A DNA stretch of 64,000 nucleotides, from positions 42,674 to 106,673 of the forward strand of contig JTDE01001501.1 in NCBI GenBank assembly GCA_014338405.1, read 5' to 3'. The DNA is from Paragonimus skrjabini miyazakii (taxonomy: Eukaryota > Platyhelminthes > Trematoda > Plagiorchiida > Troglotrematidae). Below the pieces are notes generated by a model. The model saw nothing but the letters and a program-made list of their open reading frames with translations. It did no database searches and had not been told where the DNA came from. Positions 48,584 through 60,440 of this stretch are shown here, in pieces. Each line of letters opens with the position of its first letter. Position 1 is the first letter of the stretch. The translations under genes and the position numbers were made by a program.

Positions 48584-48883
48584 GCAGACCCAATTGTTCC
48601 CTCAATGCCTATAGTCCAATCAACTCATGCAAGTATGAGTTGATATCGGATAGACATGTTAAACTGGAGTATCAAATCGTGCTCAATCCAAAGACAGTGC
48701 CGGGGGATTGGGGATGCATGTTTCGAGGCAAGAGGTCCAACTCTGTGTATCTGGAATATCAATTGCCCCACAACACCCCGGAACCACTTGACAATTCTCA
48801 AAAAACGATTACATCTCTCGCTGTACAGGGTGTGATATCGAATTCCGCAGTGAAAACGAATCGGACCAAACGCTTTGATCTCC
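48584..48883 (+). CDS. Ig-like cysteine-rich protein, exon 2
   Basis: A 300-base exon between TCTGTTTCTACAG|GC and CTCC|GTGAGT, phase 1 at both ends, which is the classic arrangement for Ig-domain exons. It completes Gly94 and encodes residues 95-193. VKLEYQIVLNPKTVPGDWGC, then MFRGKRSNSVYLEYQLP, follows the Ig strands E, F and G: a hydrophobic alternation, then G-D-W-G-C138 (family pattern D-x-G-x-Y-x-C), then a G strand. The likely partner cysteine is C57 in exon 1 (81 residues away, somewhat long) or C109. N97-C-S and N186-R-T are glycosylation sites. R187-T-K-R190 at the end is a furin-type R-x-K-R cleavage motif. A hairpin (CAACTCATGCAAGTATGAGT) lies within the exon near 48.62 kb. Confidence 0.65.
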
Positions 48884-49600
48884 GTGAGTGAAGTAGAACA
48901 CAGTGTTATCGCTTTTCATATAAATGTGCCTGCAATTCTCATCCAAATTTTATTTCAAAAAAGTCTCTCATACAAGACTAGAAACCACTCAAGGAGCAAT
49001 CAGTTTCTAGAGAAATATTTTGTTAAAATTCGACTAAAATCTGAGACCTCTACACAGTGAAATCACTTTTGGGTACATGAGATAAGGATGAGAGTAGCAT
49101 GCCAAATGTTGAATTCTTATGAACAACATCGATCACGTAACTACGGTTATTGTATCCTCACTTTTTATTAAATCTCTAAATTTGTGCATATACGACACAA
49201 TCGGTCGCTTGCGTTTTTGCATCAGTTCGGTCTCAAATTGCGATACAAGAACTGGACAAATGTGTAATTATCACACCACTAAGATTTGATTGACATGTAT
49301 AAAGTCCTTCAACCTCCTATTCCCTTTTATGAAATGAACAAAAGTAGATCATAACCGTCGAATATCGTCACACTAAAGGAAAATAGATGAGAATTATAGC
49401 TAATTTTATTGGTCATCGACAATTACGAACATACAATACGTAAGATATATATACAACGGGATAAAATGAACTGAGACGGCTTTTTGTGTTCACCTTTTTA
49501 TTATACTGAAAAAGGCCTGCGAAGACTTGCTTGGACAGTTTACTGTTGCTAACCAACAGAAGATGAACTGCTGGTTGCTAGTTTTTCCATTTTGTTTCAG

Positions 49601-49803
49601 GTCGAGTGTCGGTTAACTTGGGGAAAAAAGTGAATGTGGTCGCTAAATCGAATAAAAATATTATCGAATGTATAAATCACCTAACATCTAATATGCAAGA
49701 ACCAACGAGCGATAAGCACCACAATTCCAAGGTACACATAATCAAAAAAGCTGCAAAAATCAAACGAATTACGTTTTGTCATCTGTGTGTTAGTGTAAAA
49801 TAA
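49601..49803 (+). CDS. Ig-like cysteine-rich protein, exon 3 (terminal)
   Basis: The acceptor TTTTTCCATTTTGTTTCAG|GT is the best pyrimidine tract in the gene. The exon begins in the phase required by exon 2, forming Arg194 (C + GT), and runs to TAA at 49801. Exons 1-3 from the ATG total 783 bases, or 260 residues plus stop. The tail (residues 191-260) is lysine-rich (KKVNVVAKSNKNIIEC, then KKAAKIKRITFCHLC), has cysteines 217, 253 and 256 and no membrane segment. Cleavage at R187-T-K-R190 would free it as a basic peptide of about 70 residues. AATAAA overlaps the stop (49799-49804). Alternatively an AAG|GTACAC donor at 49731, phase 0, could splice onward, for instance to the membrane-spanning frame at 56231, also phase 0, giving a receptor instead of a secreted product. 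Confidence 0.6.
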
Positions 49804-49804
49804 A

Positions 49805-51740
49805 AAGTCATAAAACACAGCGCGGTAATAGTTTATACCGCTGGTTATCAATCTCTTGAAGTCGAATCTGATATTCAGATCATTGCAAAATCGATCGGAA
49901 TTTGACCATACAATCCGCAGTTATGTTCACAGAAATGTGTTAATTTGGTAAACTTGGATTTTTGCAAACCATTTAATAACTGTGAAGTTCAGCTTGGTCA
50001 CTTTATTGCCCTACCATCCGAAGATGTCTGACGTAGTTACACAACAATTTTTTGAATGATTGGTTGATGGGGGATTGATTGATTGATTGATTGATTACAA
50101 CTGCTATGAGGGTGAATAGCAAGAACCAACTTTCTGCCAAACCATCTTCCGCTTGTGAGGATCAAACGCCTAACATTCTGAGACAAAATTAACTCTGAGG
50201 TGTACATTTCGATCCGAACGTGGACATGCATTGCCTATGAGCTCCAATAGGAGCGAAACTAAAATCGGATGCTATCTTTTGAGGGTGGCAATCTGAAAAG
50301 CTTTCTTGAATGCTAGGGCTGCGAACAAGTGTGAGTGATGTTCATTTGAAAGTCATCTCAATCCGCGAACCTATATAAAGTATGCTTGAGTGTTTCTCTC
50401 AGCCGAAAGATAGGGAAAGCTCAGCGGTGAGATTTCCTGAAACATCAAGTAAAGGAACACTTGTTCAACCACGTCAATGATGTCAGCGGTCATGCGACGT
50501 AGTACACTTTGAAGATAATAAAAGAAGTTAAAGATGTAAACCAAAATACATTTGTGATGCACTAAACGCAGCAATCCATAAGGAAAGTCCCACAATAAAC
50601 TGCAGTGTCTTCAAAAACACCATCCATTTAGATTAGTTGTTAAAAATTGAAGTTAAAGTCCCGAAAGGACGGTTCCGTTGTGGAAGTGAGTGGTTCAGGT
50701 TGGAATCGTATGAAATCAGTGCCATTGGTTCATACCGTACCTTTCTTCTGTGGCAAACATTGTAGTAGACCAGTCCTTGTAGGACTCACCATCATAGCTC
50801 GGCAGTTGGGGCACGAAAGATGTTTTCAATGCCAGCGAGATCGCTCTTTGTCGCTGATGTTTACCTAGTAGGGAGATTTTTAATTCCATGTCAAGTCTAA
50901 AATTAATGAGTACAGATCGACGTTGCACTACGGTTGTAAAACGATTAGTGTAAACGTCTTCCAATGGTGAGTGGGTGATACACATCCCGCTGAAGTTCCC
51001 ATGGCATTGCTTTTAAACAGTTTCAGCTTCCATACGACTTTCATAAGAATGTACGGATGACAACGTTGATGTTTCAATGGTGGTTGAGTGATATGAACAG
51101 AGAAATCACTGCCCGACGACGTTAGTTCGCCTGATTGGTTTAGTTGGTTTTGGTTATAGGATTTGGAGCATCATAGTATTCAAACACAGTGTTAATAGAA
51201 AAATGACTCAAAAACGGAACGACAACCTGCTATATAATGAGCCAGTTGATTGGGAGTCCGATACAATTACAGAAGGGATAAATGAACCATAACGTTAACT
51301 AAAGTTTTCCATTTTCATGTACCTATCTGCTGGAGAAGGGAATCGAATGGATGGCTAAGTTAACCCCCATGGTGAATTTGAAACTTTTGAAGAAAAAGCC
51401 TTGTGTTTTCCTAAGTGAACGGTTCACCAGTTGATGTTCGGCAACTTCATGCGCTTATTTAGCCGATTCTTTTATGCCAAGAAGTAGGGGTGATAGTGTG
51501 GCCGAATTATGTGAATGATGGATGCCGAACGTTTGTCATGGTACAAGCACCCACGAGGTTTGTGAGTATGTTTACAATGTGAACACATGCCGCGTACTCT
51601 AATGAAGCGTGAAATGGTTTTGAGCCATTTTTGTTTGAATGACAAATGTCGTGAAAAACTGGGAAACTCGTTATGTTCGCAGTGACCATTGGTCTTTATC
51701 AGTAGTCACGCTCCGCTGAACCCGACCGCATTACTGGTTA
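49805..51740. other. Stretch with no supported gene, with a small microsatellite
   Basis: Holds the GATT tract near 50.08 kb. A minus-strand frame at 50.72-50.99 kb (89 codons) looks like a possible element protein fragment, but no motif is recognisable. Confidence 0.45.
50073..50096. repeat. (GATT)6 microsatellite
   Basis: Six uninterrupted GATT units (24 bases), preceded by looser related units. Confidence 0.95.
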
Positions 51741-51741
51741 G

Positions 51742-51893
51742 TCGAATGTATGATTGTACCGAATATGACGACCGCGTGAAGCACTGTCGTTCATCAAGGT
51801 CCAAGGATAAATTAGAATTCTGTTTTATGTGTGAGGATATTTTGTGGACAGATTATCGTTACATATGTCAAAAATGTTTCTCAAAATTGCAAG
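51742..51893 (+). CDS. Candidate exon with C1-like zinc-binding pattern
   Basis: Between a CTGGTTAG acceptor (phase 2) and a weak GCAA|GTTAAC donor the frame reads SRMYDCTEYDDRVKHCRSSR, SKDKLEFCFMCEDILWTDYR, YICQKCFSKLQ. The spacing H-x12-C-x2-C-x11-C-x2-C, with I-L-W after the second cysteine and Y-x-C-x2-C, follows the first half of a C1 (diacylglycerol/phorbol-ester-type) zinc finger, whose family pattern is H-x12-C-x2-C-x13/14-C-x2-C-x4-H-x2-C-x7-C. The final H, C and C are absent and would have to come from a further exon that I could not find. The same frame is open on both sides (51689-52063), so the borders are uncertain. It could instead be a generic CxxC ribbon or chance. Confidence 0.35.
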
Positions 51894-52384
51894 TTAACAA
51901 TGTGTTTTATTTCATTGAATTTTCAGGCAGGTCACAAAGTAGTACAATAGTGTGCCTACTGGAGTTGATGCAAAAAATTGAACATTCTTGCATTTCGTTA
52001 AGACACATAAAAGCATCCCATAGTGAACAGAATAGCATGTGCACGAAAACATACGGTTTTTAGTTTCCACCAGTTCAGGTGTGCCTCATTTTGTTTTGAG
52101 CCTGCACTCAACCACAAAGTGTTATATGTATGCATGTAGAAAACCATGCGTAAAAAGTTGTAGAAGTAACCAATGATGATTGTTATGCTGTAGTCGGTAC
52201 CGTTCTAATAAAATTGTAAACGAACAATTGCAAAATAAAAAACCCGCTTAAGTGAAAAGTTACCCCAAAATTAAACGATTTCCTGCTAATTGGTTCTTAT
52301 GTGATAAAGTGGACCAATTGATATCCCTAATGGATAAAAGTAATAACTATTGTTTTGGAGCATTGTATGTCAAGATGTTCTGCC

Positions 52385-52415
52385 ACTTTTGATGGTCACC
52401 AAAACCATCAAAAGT
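52385..52415. repeat. 12-bp hairpin
   Basis: ACTTTTGATGGT (52385-52396) and ACCATCAAAAGT (52404-52415) are exact reverse complements around a 7-base loop. No function is evident. Confidence 0.85.
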
Positions 52416-55400
52416 CACCTTACAAAAATAAGTAACCGTGTAAAAGGTCTTAGACTACATGATGTTACACCACATATGCCAGATCTTAATATTGAAGGTT
52501 TTTTATCATTTTGAGAATGCTATATCGCACTGCATATACAGTTCTAATGGCAAAGATATTGGAACAATTAATTGATTGATTTATTGATCGTGTTTTATTT
52601 CTTAAACGAATGAAGGCGGATGTTAAGATGACATATTGGTTGTTCACATATTATTGGCAAATTTTACCATCACCTACAAACTTGTTGGCTGATATCTCAA
52701 AGATTTGTTTCCGGTTTCCCCAACCAACCAGAAATTTCTTAAACACAGTTCTTAGTGAATTTCAGACAGAACAGTTGCTAATGTGTAGTAGTATATGAAG
52801 TAAAGTCAGTCTTACTATGATTTGAAAGACTTTCTATTTATAGGTTTAAATTAGTTGGTTATACTGAACAATGATGACGTGAACACGAAAGTGTTTTGTG
52901 GGGTATCGCACGAAGTTGTATAATGACGCTGACGATTCAAAGTAAGCTTCCTTTCGGAAAACATACTGTTACGTTTCAAGGATTTGGCACTTGCGAACTC
53001 TATTAATCAAGCCCTGCTTAGAATCAGTGGATACAAAAACATATCTGAGGTACTTTGAAGCAACTTTCGAGCTTGTCGCTTTTTACGTCTAGTTCAGAAT
53101 CCTTTGCAGATTTGGATCTATTCTGCTTGCAGGCAAGACGTTAATCATGCGAGCAGTTTATTAGCAGTGGTCCATCTCTTGGCAGGAAGTGCGGGAAAAC
53201 AAAACATCCGTTTCCACCTCACAACTACAGCAAGATGGAGATATGTCAATAGTATTACTTGAAATGGTAAATTCAATGCAACCGGTTGAATGGCGGGTGA
53301 GTCCGCAATAATCAAGATAGTAGACAATATAGTTAGGACCCTGTGATGAAAATTGCTCGATTTATTAACCAAACACTTCTCATCAACTCAAGTATATGCA
53401 AGAAGGTTTGGTTTATTTAGATAACTCTGAGACAGCCATTGTCATTAATAACGGCCGTTGACGGAGTTATGTTTTAATGTTCGTCAATATTCATTATTGC
53501 ACTTGTCGATACTTGGGTGCTGAACTGAGAACCAAATTCTTTTATCTATCAATTGCTTCTCCGACGTCTAAGACACGTCATGTTGGTTGGTTCTTTATCA
53601 TTTGATCGGAGTTCTAGTTCCGGCCCTGGCAAACACATGCACTACTGCCGAGATCTAACAGAAAATTTGAAGCATTATGCATCATTCTGACAAAAACTGA
53701 CTGGGAATCTGTGAAATTGTCACGGCCCTGACCTTTTTTATATAAAAAATATCCTAAATATCTTGTTCAAACTAATCTCCAGTGAACGGTTTATTATTAA
53801 GAATACGAAAGCTGCGGCAATCCACTGAAACTCCTGTTGTTAACATACAGTGTGTATTCCTTCGCAAAAACCAGAAGTAAAATAATCCAACGGTGAATCA
53901 ATTACTTTCCCCTAAAAAGAGCAGTTCACGTTTTGTTCAGAATGAATACCCTCTTCAAGCCGATAAACATCAAATGTTATTGTAGCAGTAAAGCATAAGG
54001 TAAACCGGCCTAAGGCTTTATTCTCGTTGTGTTGATTTAGAGGTCGATATCCCTATTTATTTCCCAACAAACAGATGACTTTTTCAAGCAGAAGCTCACA
54101 TTCAAAACATTTTGTTCAGATCAATCACATATTCGCATAAGCGTGCACATAGGTTGTAACGTATTTGGTCATCCCTGTTAACTAAGCCCTATAGACTCAC
54201 ATGTTATTCATTAGGCTCTTTTGTTCTGGCTGTTGTGAGATGTGCGCACGATTGGCATGCCACACAACACATTTGGTCAGTTTGAAGCAGACACGACCCT
54301 AATTACACGCTCAGTTGTTGTGAAGTATAAAATTAACAAAGACAAGCCGTTTGCATACATGTATACATGGTTGAGTATCATGTCATTGATCAAAGATGAA
54401 AGGTGTTTGCATTTAAAACGTTGCGAACAGCTTCAACTGAGTAACTATGAGTTTATTTACGTACCACATATAGCCTCAAAGTGATAAGATCGGGGTAAGT
54501 ATGAGTAAGTACGAAACTTTGAAATACGGCTGTTTCAGACTTTTTTGACGGACAACAGATCAAGACAAGGTTTTTCAGTTTCAGAAACAGAAGGTGAGTT
54601 CCAGAACAAAGTTATTATCTAATGTGAAATAAGTGAATATCACGAAACCACCAGGCACGATATTAGAGTCGCCAATTCATCCAATTTGTGATGATAGCTA
54701 GCGTTTAAATTTAAATCGCCAGTTAAACGTTCATGCTGTGAAACCACCGTATACTCTACAGACATGTTTGTAGCACTGCTTCGTAGTGCATTAATTTGTT
54801 GTGTGTTGTACTTTGAGCTCCCTGTAGTTACCGAGCCCCCACTGGTTCCTGGTAAAATGGAGAAAAAAGCCAAAGGTTACACTCAGGAAATTGAGAACAC
54901 CTCATAGTGGGTTCCACCGAATGAAGCCGGCGGTGTGCATTTCTACCTTCCTACTTAGGAATTCAGAGAGGCGGATTCCACCTGTTTTTTGCAAAGACGT
55001 CTAGGTAGTTTTTGATAATGTCATCCCATGATACAATTCCTTTTTAGTCAACCTTTTATAGGCAAACAATATCCTAGTCACAGTACAGAAGAAGCAAACA
55101 CTATTGGTTACTTCTCAAGTAAATGACGCTTCGGGGCAGTAATTCTCAATGCTATGCCCCCATGCTTCAGAAAGTATAAAGGTATAAACTGATATGACCT
55201 TCCTGTACGAAAGTACAATTAGTAAAATGTCCACAAGGTCCTAAGAAGCTTTACGGGGTTAATCGCAACGAACACATCTGCCACAATTAGTATCCAAGCT
55301 TGTCCTAAAACGTCAGACCCCATCTACACTTATATTCAAGTTCCCTTCCCAACCCACGAAAATGCTTTGAACAGTATAAAATGGATCAATATTTTGTGTG

Positions 55401-56230
55401 GTTTGTAGTGTCTTATGTGAGAGAGTTAATTTCAGAAAAATAAATACCTGCATTTGAATTGTAGTACATTTCTTGCAGTTAACCTTCGCCTTGTGAAGAT
55501 TTCATATATGTAACTCCAAAAAAGTATGACTGAGTGAATGATCACATGTCTAAATAGTCAATCTCAATTGTAAGAATGAGGCTGAGAACGCTTTTATCAT
55601 CTGATGTGGTTATGATAAAGTAGCGATGTATGTATAACAGTTAAAAAGTAATTTATACAATGCTGCAACAAAAGAGATTTATTGCTGTGTTGATGACCGT
55701 ATTCATGAACTTAAACCCTCGTTTGTGGATATATTACCAAACATTATCACATTAATGGTCTAACGAATTATTCGATGTTTTTACCCCAGAGCAGTAAGTA
55801 TTTATCGAAACATATAGGTTTATTGATTAAGTATAATATGTAGAAAACTTGTATAAAGGAGACATGAAATCAAAGCCTAAAAGTCCGCATAAATTTCTCA
55901 CAGGAGTGGGAAAACGGACTACATGTTGAACGTCATGAAGAAAATCGAGTCTTTGATTGTCCGCAAACAAACGTTTTTAAATTTAACACTGGACTTTAAT
56001 GTAGCTTATTTTGTGCCTTTCGATTAAAGTGACTAAATGAACTCCCCAAAGACCACTGGTTTGAGCACTAACCAGCAAATTCGTGGTAACTTGTTTTAGC
56101 CCGGCCTCTCGTCAGAGCTACAGAGACCTGGGAGTGAATTCAAGATCCATAAATAAGTGCGAGGTTGCTAGGTAAACACAGAAGGATAGTTCAGACACTT
56201 GTCCACTAAATCATGGCATGCTAATACCAG
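52416..56230. other. Stretch with no supported gene
   Basis: Frames at 53.15-53.37 kb (minus), 54.24-54.48 kb (plus) and 54.64-54.87 kb (minus) are 75-80 codons, with no recognised domain and poor splice pairs. Nothing else was found. Confidence 0.45.
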
Positions 56231-56518
56231 GATTGCAGGATGTTTGGTGAATTATTTCTCCTGGTTTTTGGGCTTCTTTTTCTCATTAGGCGAAATCGAC
56301 CAGAAATTTCTTTTAGTCAACGGCAAAGTTTGTTACAGGAATTGACAAAAAAATCAAACAAACCTTCATTTTCCAAGACCGGAATGCTTGAGTTGTCTAA
56401 AATAACATTTTTTTATCAACGCCTAATACAATTCTCATCACCACATACATCTAATTGGACATTTCGAAAGAAAGACACAAAGCTTGTTGCGCTCGTAAAT
56501 TTATTTTCGCAGTTGTGA
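56231..56518 (+). CDS. Candidate exon with a transmembrane segment
   Basis: From an ATACCAG acceptor-like site (phase 0) the frame reads DCRMFGELFLLVFGLLFLIR, RNRPEISFSQRQSLLQELTK, then a polar, basic stretch to a TGA at 56516. A 16-residue hydrophobic run (FGELFLLVFGLLFLI) followed by R-R-N-R looks like a membrane span with a positive stop-transfer end and a cytoplasmic tail of about 75 residues. It is on the same strand as the Ig-like gene and in the phase needed by that gene's alternative donor at 49731, but 6.5 kb away and with a poor polypyrimidine tract. An independent short gene starting at ATG 56240, or chance, are alternatives. Confidence 0.3.
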   Translation, partial: DCRMFGELFLLVFGLLFLIRRNRPEISFSQRQSLLQELTKKSNKPSFSKTGMLELSKITFFYQRLIQFSSPHTSNWTFRKKDTKLVALVNLFSQL

Positions 56519-58160
56519 CGTAGCGAAAAGGATATCATGTGCGTAGCAACTAGCTTGTAACTATTCTGCAAGGCATAGTCTCAACATGCAACAGGTCATA
56601 CCAAAGTCTAGTCAGAATCACGCAAACGAATCTTATCCAACCAACTTCCGGAAAAATGTTTTTATATTGCCTTATGCCATCTACTTTTAGATTATTGATT
56701 ATCAAGGCAATTTTTGTGTCCGATAAGGTTACTTTCTGTTCCTGATGATGAAAGCAGCACAAAGAATGGACTATTTATATATTGGATCGAGAGACTTCTG
56801 TAATTCTAATGTGAGCTGACCATTTCAGTTCCGGGCATCCACTCTCCAAACAAGAGATGAATTTGAGTGAATCGTTTACATGCAGTTGTGTGTAGTTTTT
56901 CATTACCGTCTATCAGATGATGTCAGATAGACTCAAGGAGCACTGCGCTAACTATTAAAAATCCGAATGTTGGATTTTCATTGTGCAGTTCGAAGTTGGT
57001 TCCTATCGTTATTTTGATGACCTGAAATTAATGCTGAAATAATTGCGAAGTATTTTGTTTCGTAGATAATCAACCCATTCGTATATCAATATATCACATA
57101 TGCCCCATTTACTTCGTTAGATTTTGCTCAGCTCCAAAGTAACCCAATGACGAGAGGCACACAAATGTTTTCTGTTTTTCGTTTGATCAGACCGCTCGCA
57201 AGGCAAGCAAACTTCTCTGTCCACTCTCACAGTAAACGTAAAATTACTGCGTCGTTACTGCCAAACGCTTTGAGTCAGTTCTATTGTGAGAATCTAGTTG
57301 AACTGAGGAAAACTACCTATGTCAAATTAACGAAATGCTGTCATATTTATTTTAAGTGTAGTGGATGAACAACCACTCAACAAAATGATTCTCGTAGATG
57401 AATTCGAAACAATCTTAACATTGAATGGCAGCTTCGAGTTAAACGCTGTACCACCAAAATGTTTAAACATGGAAACATAGACCGTTCTTTATTGTTTTGT
57501 TGGTTTCGTCACATTCCACAAAAGCAACTGCCGTCCGTATGATGTTTGTCATACCGATGAATAATCTAATGGATGGTATTTAAGTAGTGAGTCCAGGTTG
57601 CTATATTGTCAAAACCAAGTTAACATACTGGAGTCTACATACCATCATAAAATATTCGTTAGAAAACAATCAGGACGGTTAGCGGCGCTAAACGCCTCAA
57701 TGTCACACGTGAAAGCACGTGAATCTTGATGTCATCTTGCTCTTTTATATGCGGTCAACAGTGATCATCTTAGTGACTTCTGTTGAATACTGAGGGTGCT
57801 TCTAATCACCAAGTTATAATTTAGATCGTAAGTACTGCACGGCATCAAACATCCATACATGAACACCGTGAACGATCAGACCGAAAAGCTAACAAGATAA
57901 TGTGTTTGACCGCGGAAACCCACCAGTTCTTACTATCGAATACACTTGTTAACGACTGATATCGTTCAAAACTGTTCACGTATTCCTCATTCGCGTAAAC
58001 ATTTCCAAAAGACGTTGTACACTTTGGTTTACCTTTCGTTAGAGCCCGTTATTGGTGAGTACCCTCCATTCGAAAGATACTCACTGAAAAACCAATGAGG
58101 GCAAGTAATTAGTTATGTAATCAGTTGTGAGTGGTTTTCAGTACATATTAACGAAACATT
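56519..58160. other. Stretch with no supported gene
   Basis: A 73-codon plus-strand frame at 57.15-57.37 kb is basic and has no recognised motif. No repeats of the named families. Confidence 0.5.
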
Positions 58161-58164
58161 TGTA

Positions 58165-58498
58165 TTAATTTCAAGTTGAACATCACCCACAATTGATCGC
58201 AGCTGTCGCATTCCCATAGACTTTCCAGTCGGCCCTTTTCGAAAAGGAGCACTAGACTCGAGTTTGGCTCTCATTAGGGCTCGTCAGTAGTGCATATCAT
58301 CGCCACTGCCGGGACTTGAACCACGGACATGCTGTTCATGAGGCAACCGTGTTTACCACTGCGCCATTGATCTCACGTTAGGCACGACCGAATTATCATA
58401 TGTGAACGCCTAACCACTTTCGCTTGTGAGTAGACTGGAAAGTCTATGAGGATGCGACAGCTGCGATCAATTGTAGGTGTTGTTCTACTTGAAATTAA
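58165..58498 (-). repeat. tRNA-like SINE, family B, framed by inverted arms
   Basis: On the minus strand the core reads ATGGCGCAGTGGTAAACACG (box A), TTGCCTCATGAACAGCATG, then GGTTCAAGTCCCGG (box B), the clearest family B head in the window. Left (58165-58230) and right (58433-58498) flanks are reverse complements. The inner 42 bases (GACTGGAAAGTCTATG onward, on both) match at 40 positions and similarity continues outward for about 25 bases more. A tRNA-derived SINE normally has no terminal inverted repeats, so this is either a foldback composite or two copies inserted in opposite orientation and collapsed. Confidence 0.75.
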
Positions 58499-58499
58499 C

Positions 58500-60125
58500 C
58501 AAATCCCTGACTACACATTTGTGTTACTTGCCAAAATTAAAATGAATTTCAAGATATCGGCCACTTTTGCCCTCAGTTTATGCCAGTCCACACTCGTCCT
58601 CATGTTATTGCATTACTTTTAAATAAAATAATACACATTACCTCGTTGAACATAATATTCATCTACTGGATGTTTGCCTAACCTTCCTTAGAATCCTACA
58701 AAACGTCCACTTCGATCAAACAATTTAAACAAACAAGTGAATCTCCGTGGATTTTGATTTGATTTCAGTGTTGTTTAACCTATTGTGTATACCCTGTTCT
58801 TAGCAGGTTGTAACAATGTTGTGTTAACTGAAGAAGCATAACGAGCTGAGATACCGTATTTTGCATTACATCCGATCATACATGCATCGATAGGTCATGC
58901 GTTGCTGAGTGAGTAACAGCTGTCTTACAATATCTTGTGTTGAATTCGATAACTTTTCCAGCGAAACAAATGAATTTCATGTGGTTCCCCCTCAAAAATG
59001 TTAATAACTGTCCTTCATTTTCGAAACAAATTACTGACTCAAACCGCATTTATTAAACTATGTAATAAGCATCGCGGTAATTCCAATAAAAATCATCTAA
59101 GTTGCCAGAAACGTAAGTCAATATGGACATCATACAAATTCTAGAAAGTTGAACAGTCATAAAAACGCAGTTAAGAGTAAAAGGTGTATATCTTCAGAAT
59201 CACATATTTCACGGTTACATCCATATTTGAGATTTTTGCTGAAAAATGCCATTATTTCGAGATACCTCTGCAGTTTGCCTTCTTCCATTTTCAGCACACT
59301 AGTGTATCAGTTGTGTGCGCTCTACTTTCGTTTTGTAGTACCCGTGTAAACAACCTACTCGCTAGTTATTTTCTGCGTGACCCAATAAAATATGCGTCTA
59401 ACTGCAGGACTACTCTTTACCAGTTATTTTCGCAGAATTGCAGACGAACACTTCCGGTTGTGTAAATCATAAGTATGATTACTTTACTGGAGATGTTTTC
59501 TGCGATTCTATTTATAAAGTCACTACAGGGATGGGTTTAGGATTCTCTTCTATCCTAACGACAGTTTTCTCTCGAATGCAGCACCGTAATGAAGACCGTT
59601 TCGAAAGATCTTCGATTAGACTTTACAGCACGAAGTTATTTTATAAACGTTAGATACATCTCATACGCTGTGACTTTATAGCTCAAAAGACAATGCAAAT
59701 TTATTAGTGGAAAATTTAAAAACGTGTTTAAATACTCTATCATAATCCGTGCAAAAATGCACGTTACGGTTAACATGTGTTTGCCATCAATTATTTCTGA
59801 GTTTTCACGTAATTACTTCAGCTTGAACAATCCATATAGTTTGCAAGTAGAAAGTATCAACTTTCTCACTGCTATACACTTCCGAAGAGAATATTCCGCT
59901 CACTGTTGTTCTTGTTCCATCTCACAAAAGACACTGAGCAATTTCAAGCGTCAAATAATATTTTCCTGAAGCTCGAATTCATGCACAAACGTTGTATGTG
60001 AACAAATCAGTATACGCAACGTGAGTAGCAGAGGATCTCGGTTTATAAAACGTAAGCAGGGAACAACATTGATCACAGTTCTCATAAACCCAAAGACTTT
60101 CCCAGCATCTGATAGCAAGAGGCAC
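58500..60125. other. Stretch with no supported gene
   Basis: Several plus-strand frames of 66-93 codons at 59.1-59.97 kb overlap in different frames. None has a recognised domain. Confidence 0.45.
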
Positions 60126-60129
60126 CATA

Positions 60130-60270
60130 ATTGAGTGGCACATATCCATGCCACGGCCGGGACTAGAACTTCGACCATGCCCTCATAAGAAACCCGTGTT
60201 GACCACTGCGCTACTGGCCACAAGTGATGCTCAACTGAATCATCGTATCTGAACACTCAGCCACTTTCGC
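60130..60270 (-). repeat. tRNA-like SINE, family B
   Basis: Minus strand: CCAGTAGCGCAGTGGTCAAC (box A), GGTTTCTTATGAGGGCATGG, then the worn box B GTTCTAGTCCCGGCC. The upstream part (CAAGCGAAAGTGGCTGAGTG) matches the 58.2-kb copy. The inverted arms seen there are not evident here. Confidence 0.7.
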
Positions 60271-60440
60271 TTGTGAGTAATGCTTTGATTTCTCTACCGC
60301 CTCGAGAGGAGACACAGTAACTATCCTGTTGACTCCAATTAACGATCCCTCACCTAGAAGTTACTTTCAAATTAACATCATAAAAACCATCTACATGGGC
60401 GATATTTTGATTACTGACGAGTAGTCAGGGATTTTGGTTT
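60271..60440 (+). repeat. Dispersed repeat E, copy 2
   Basis: Diverged match to 39780-39960. It ends with GAGTAGTCAGGGATTTTGG, whose reverse complement (CCAAATCCCTGACTAC type) also borders the family B copies at 58.5 and 10.6 kb, linking this segment to the SINE's flank. Confidence 0.4.

Noticed and set aside
54640..54873. Polar 77-codon minus-strand frame (QQINALRSSATNMSVEYTVV)
   Set aside because: The composition is gene-like, but there is no recognised domain and no good donor, so it is left out.
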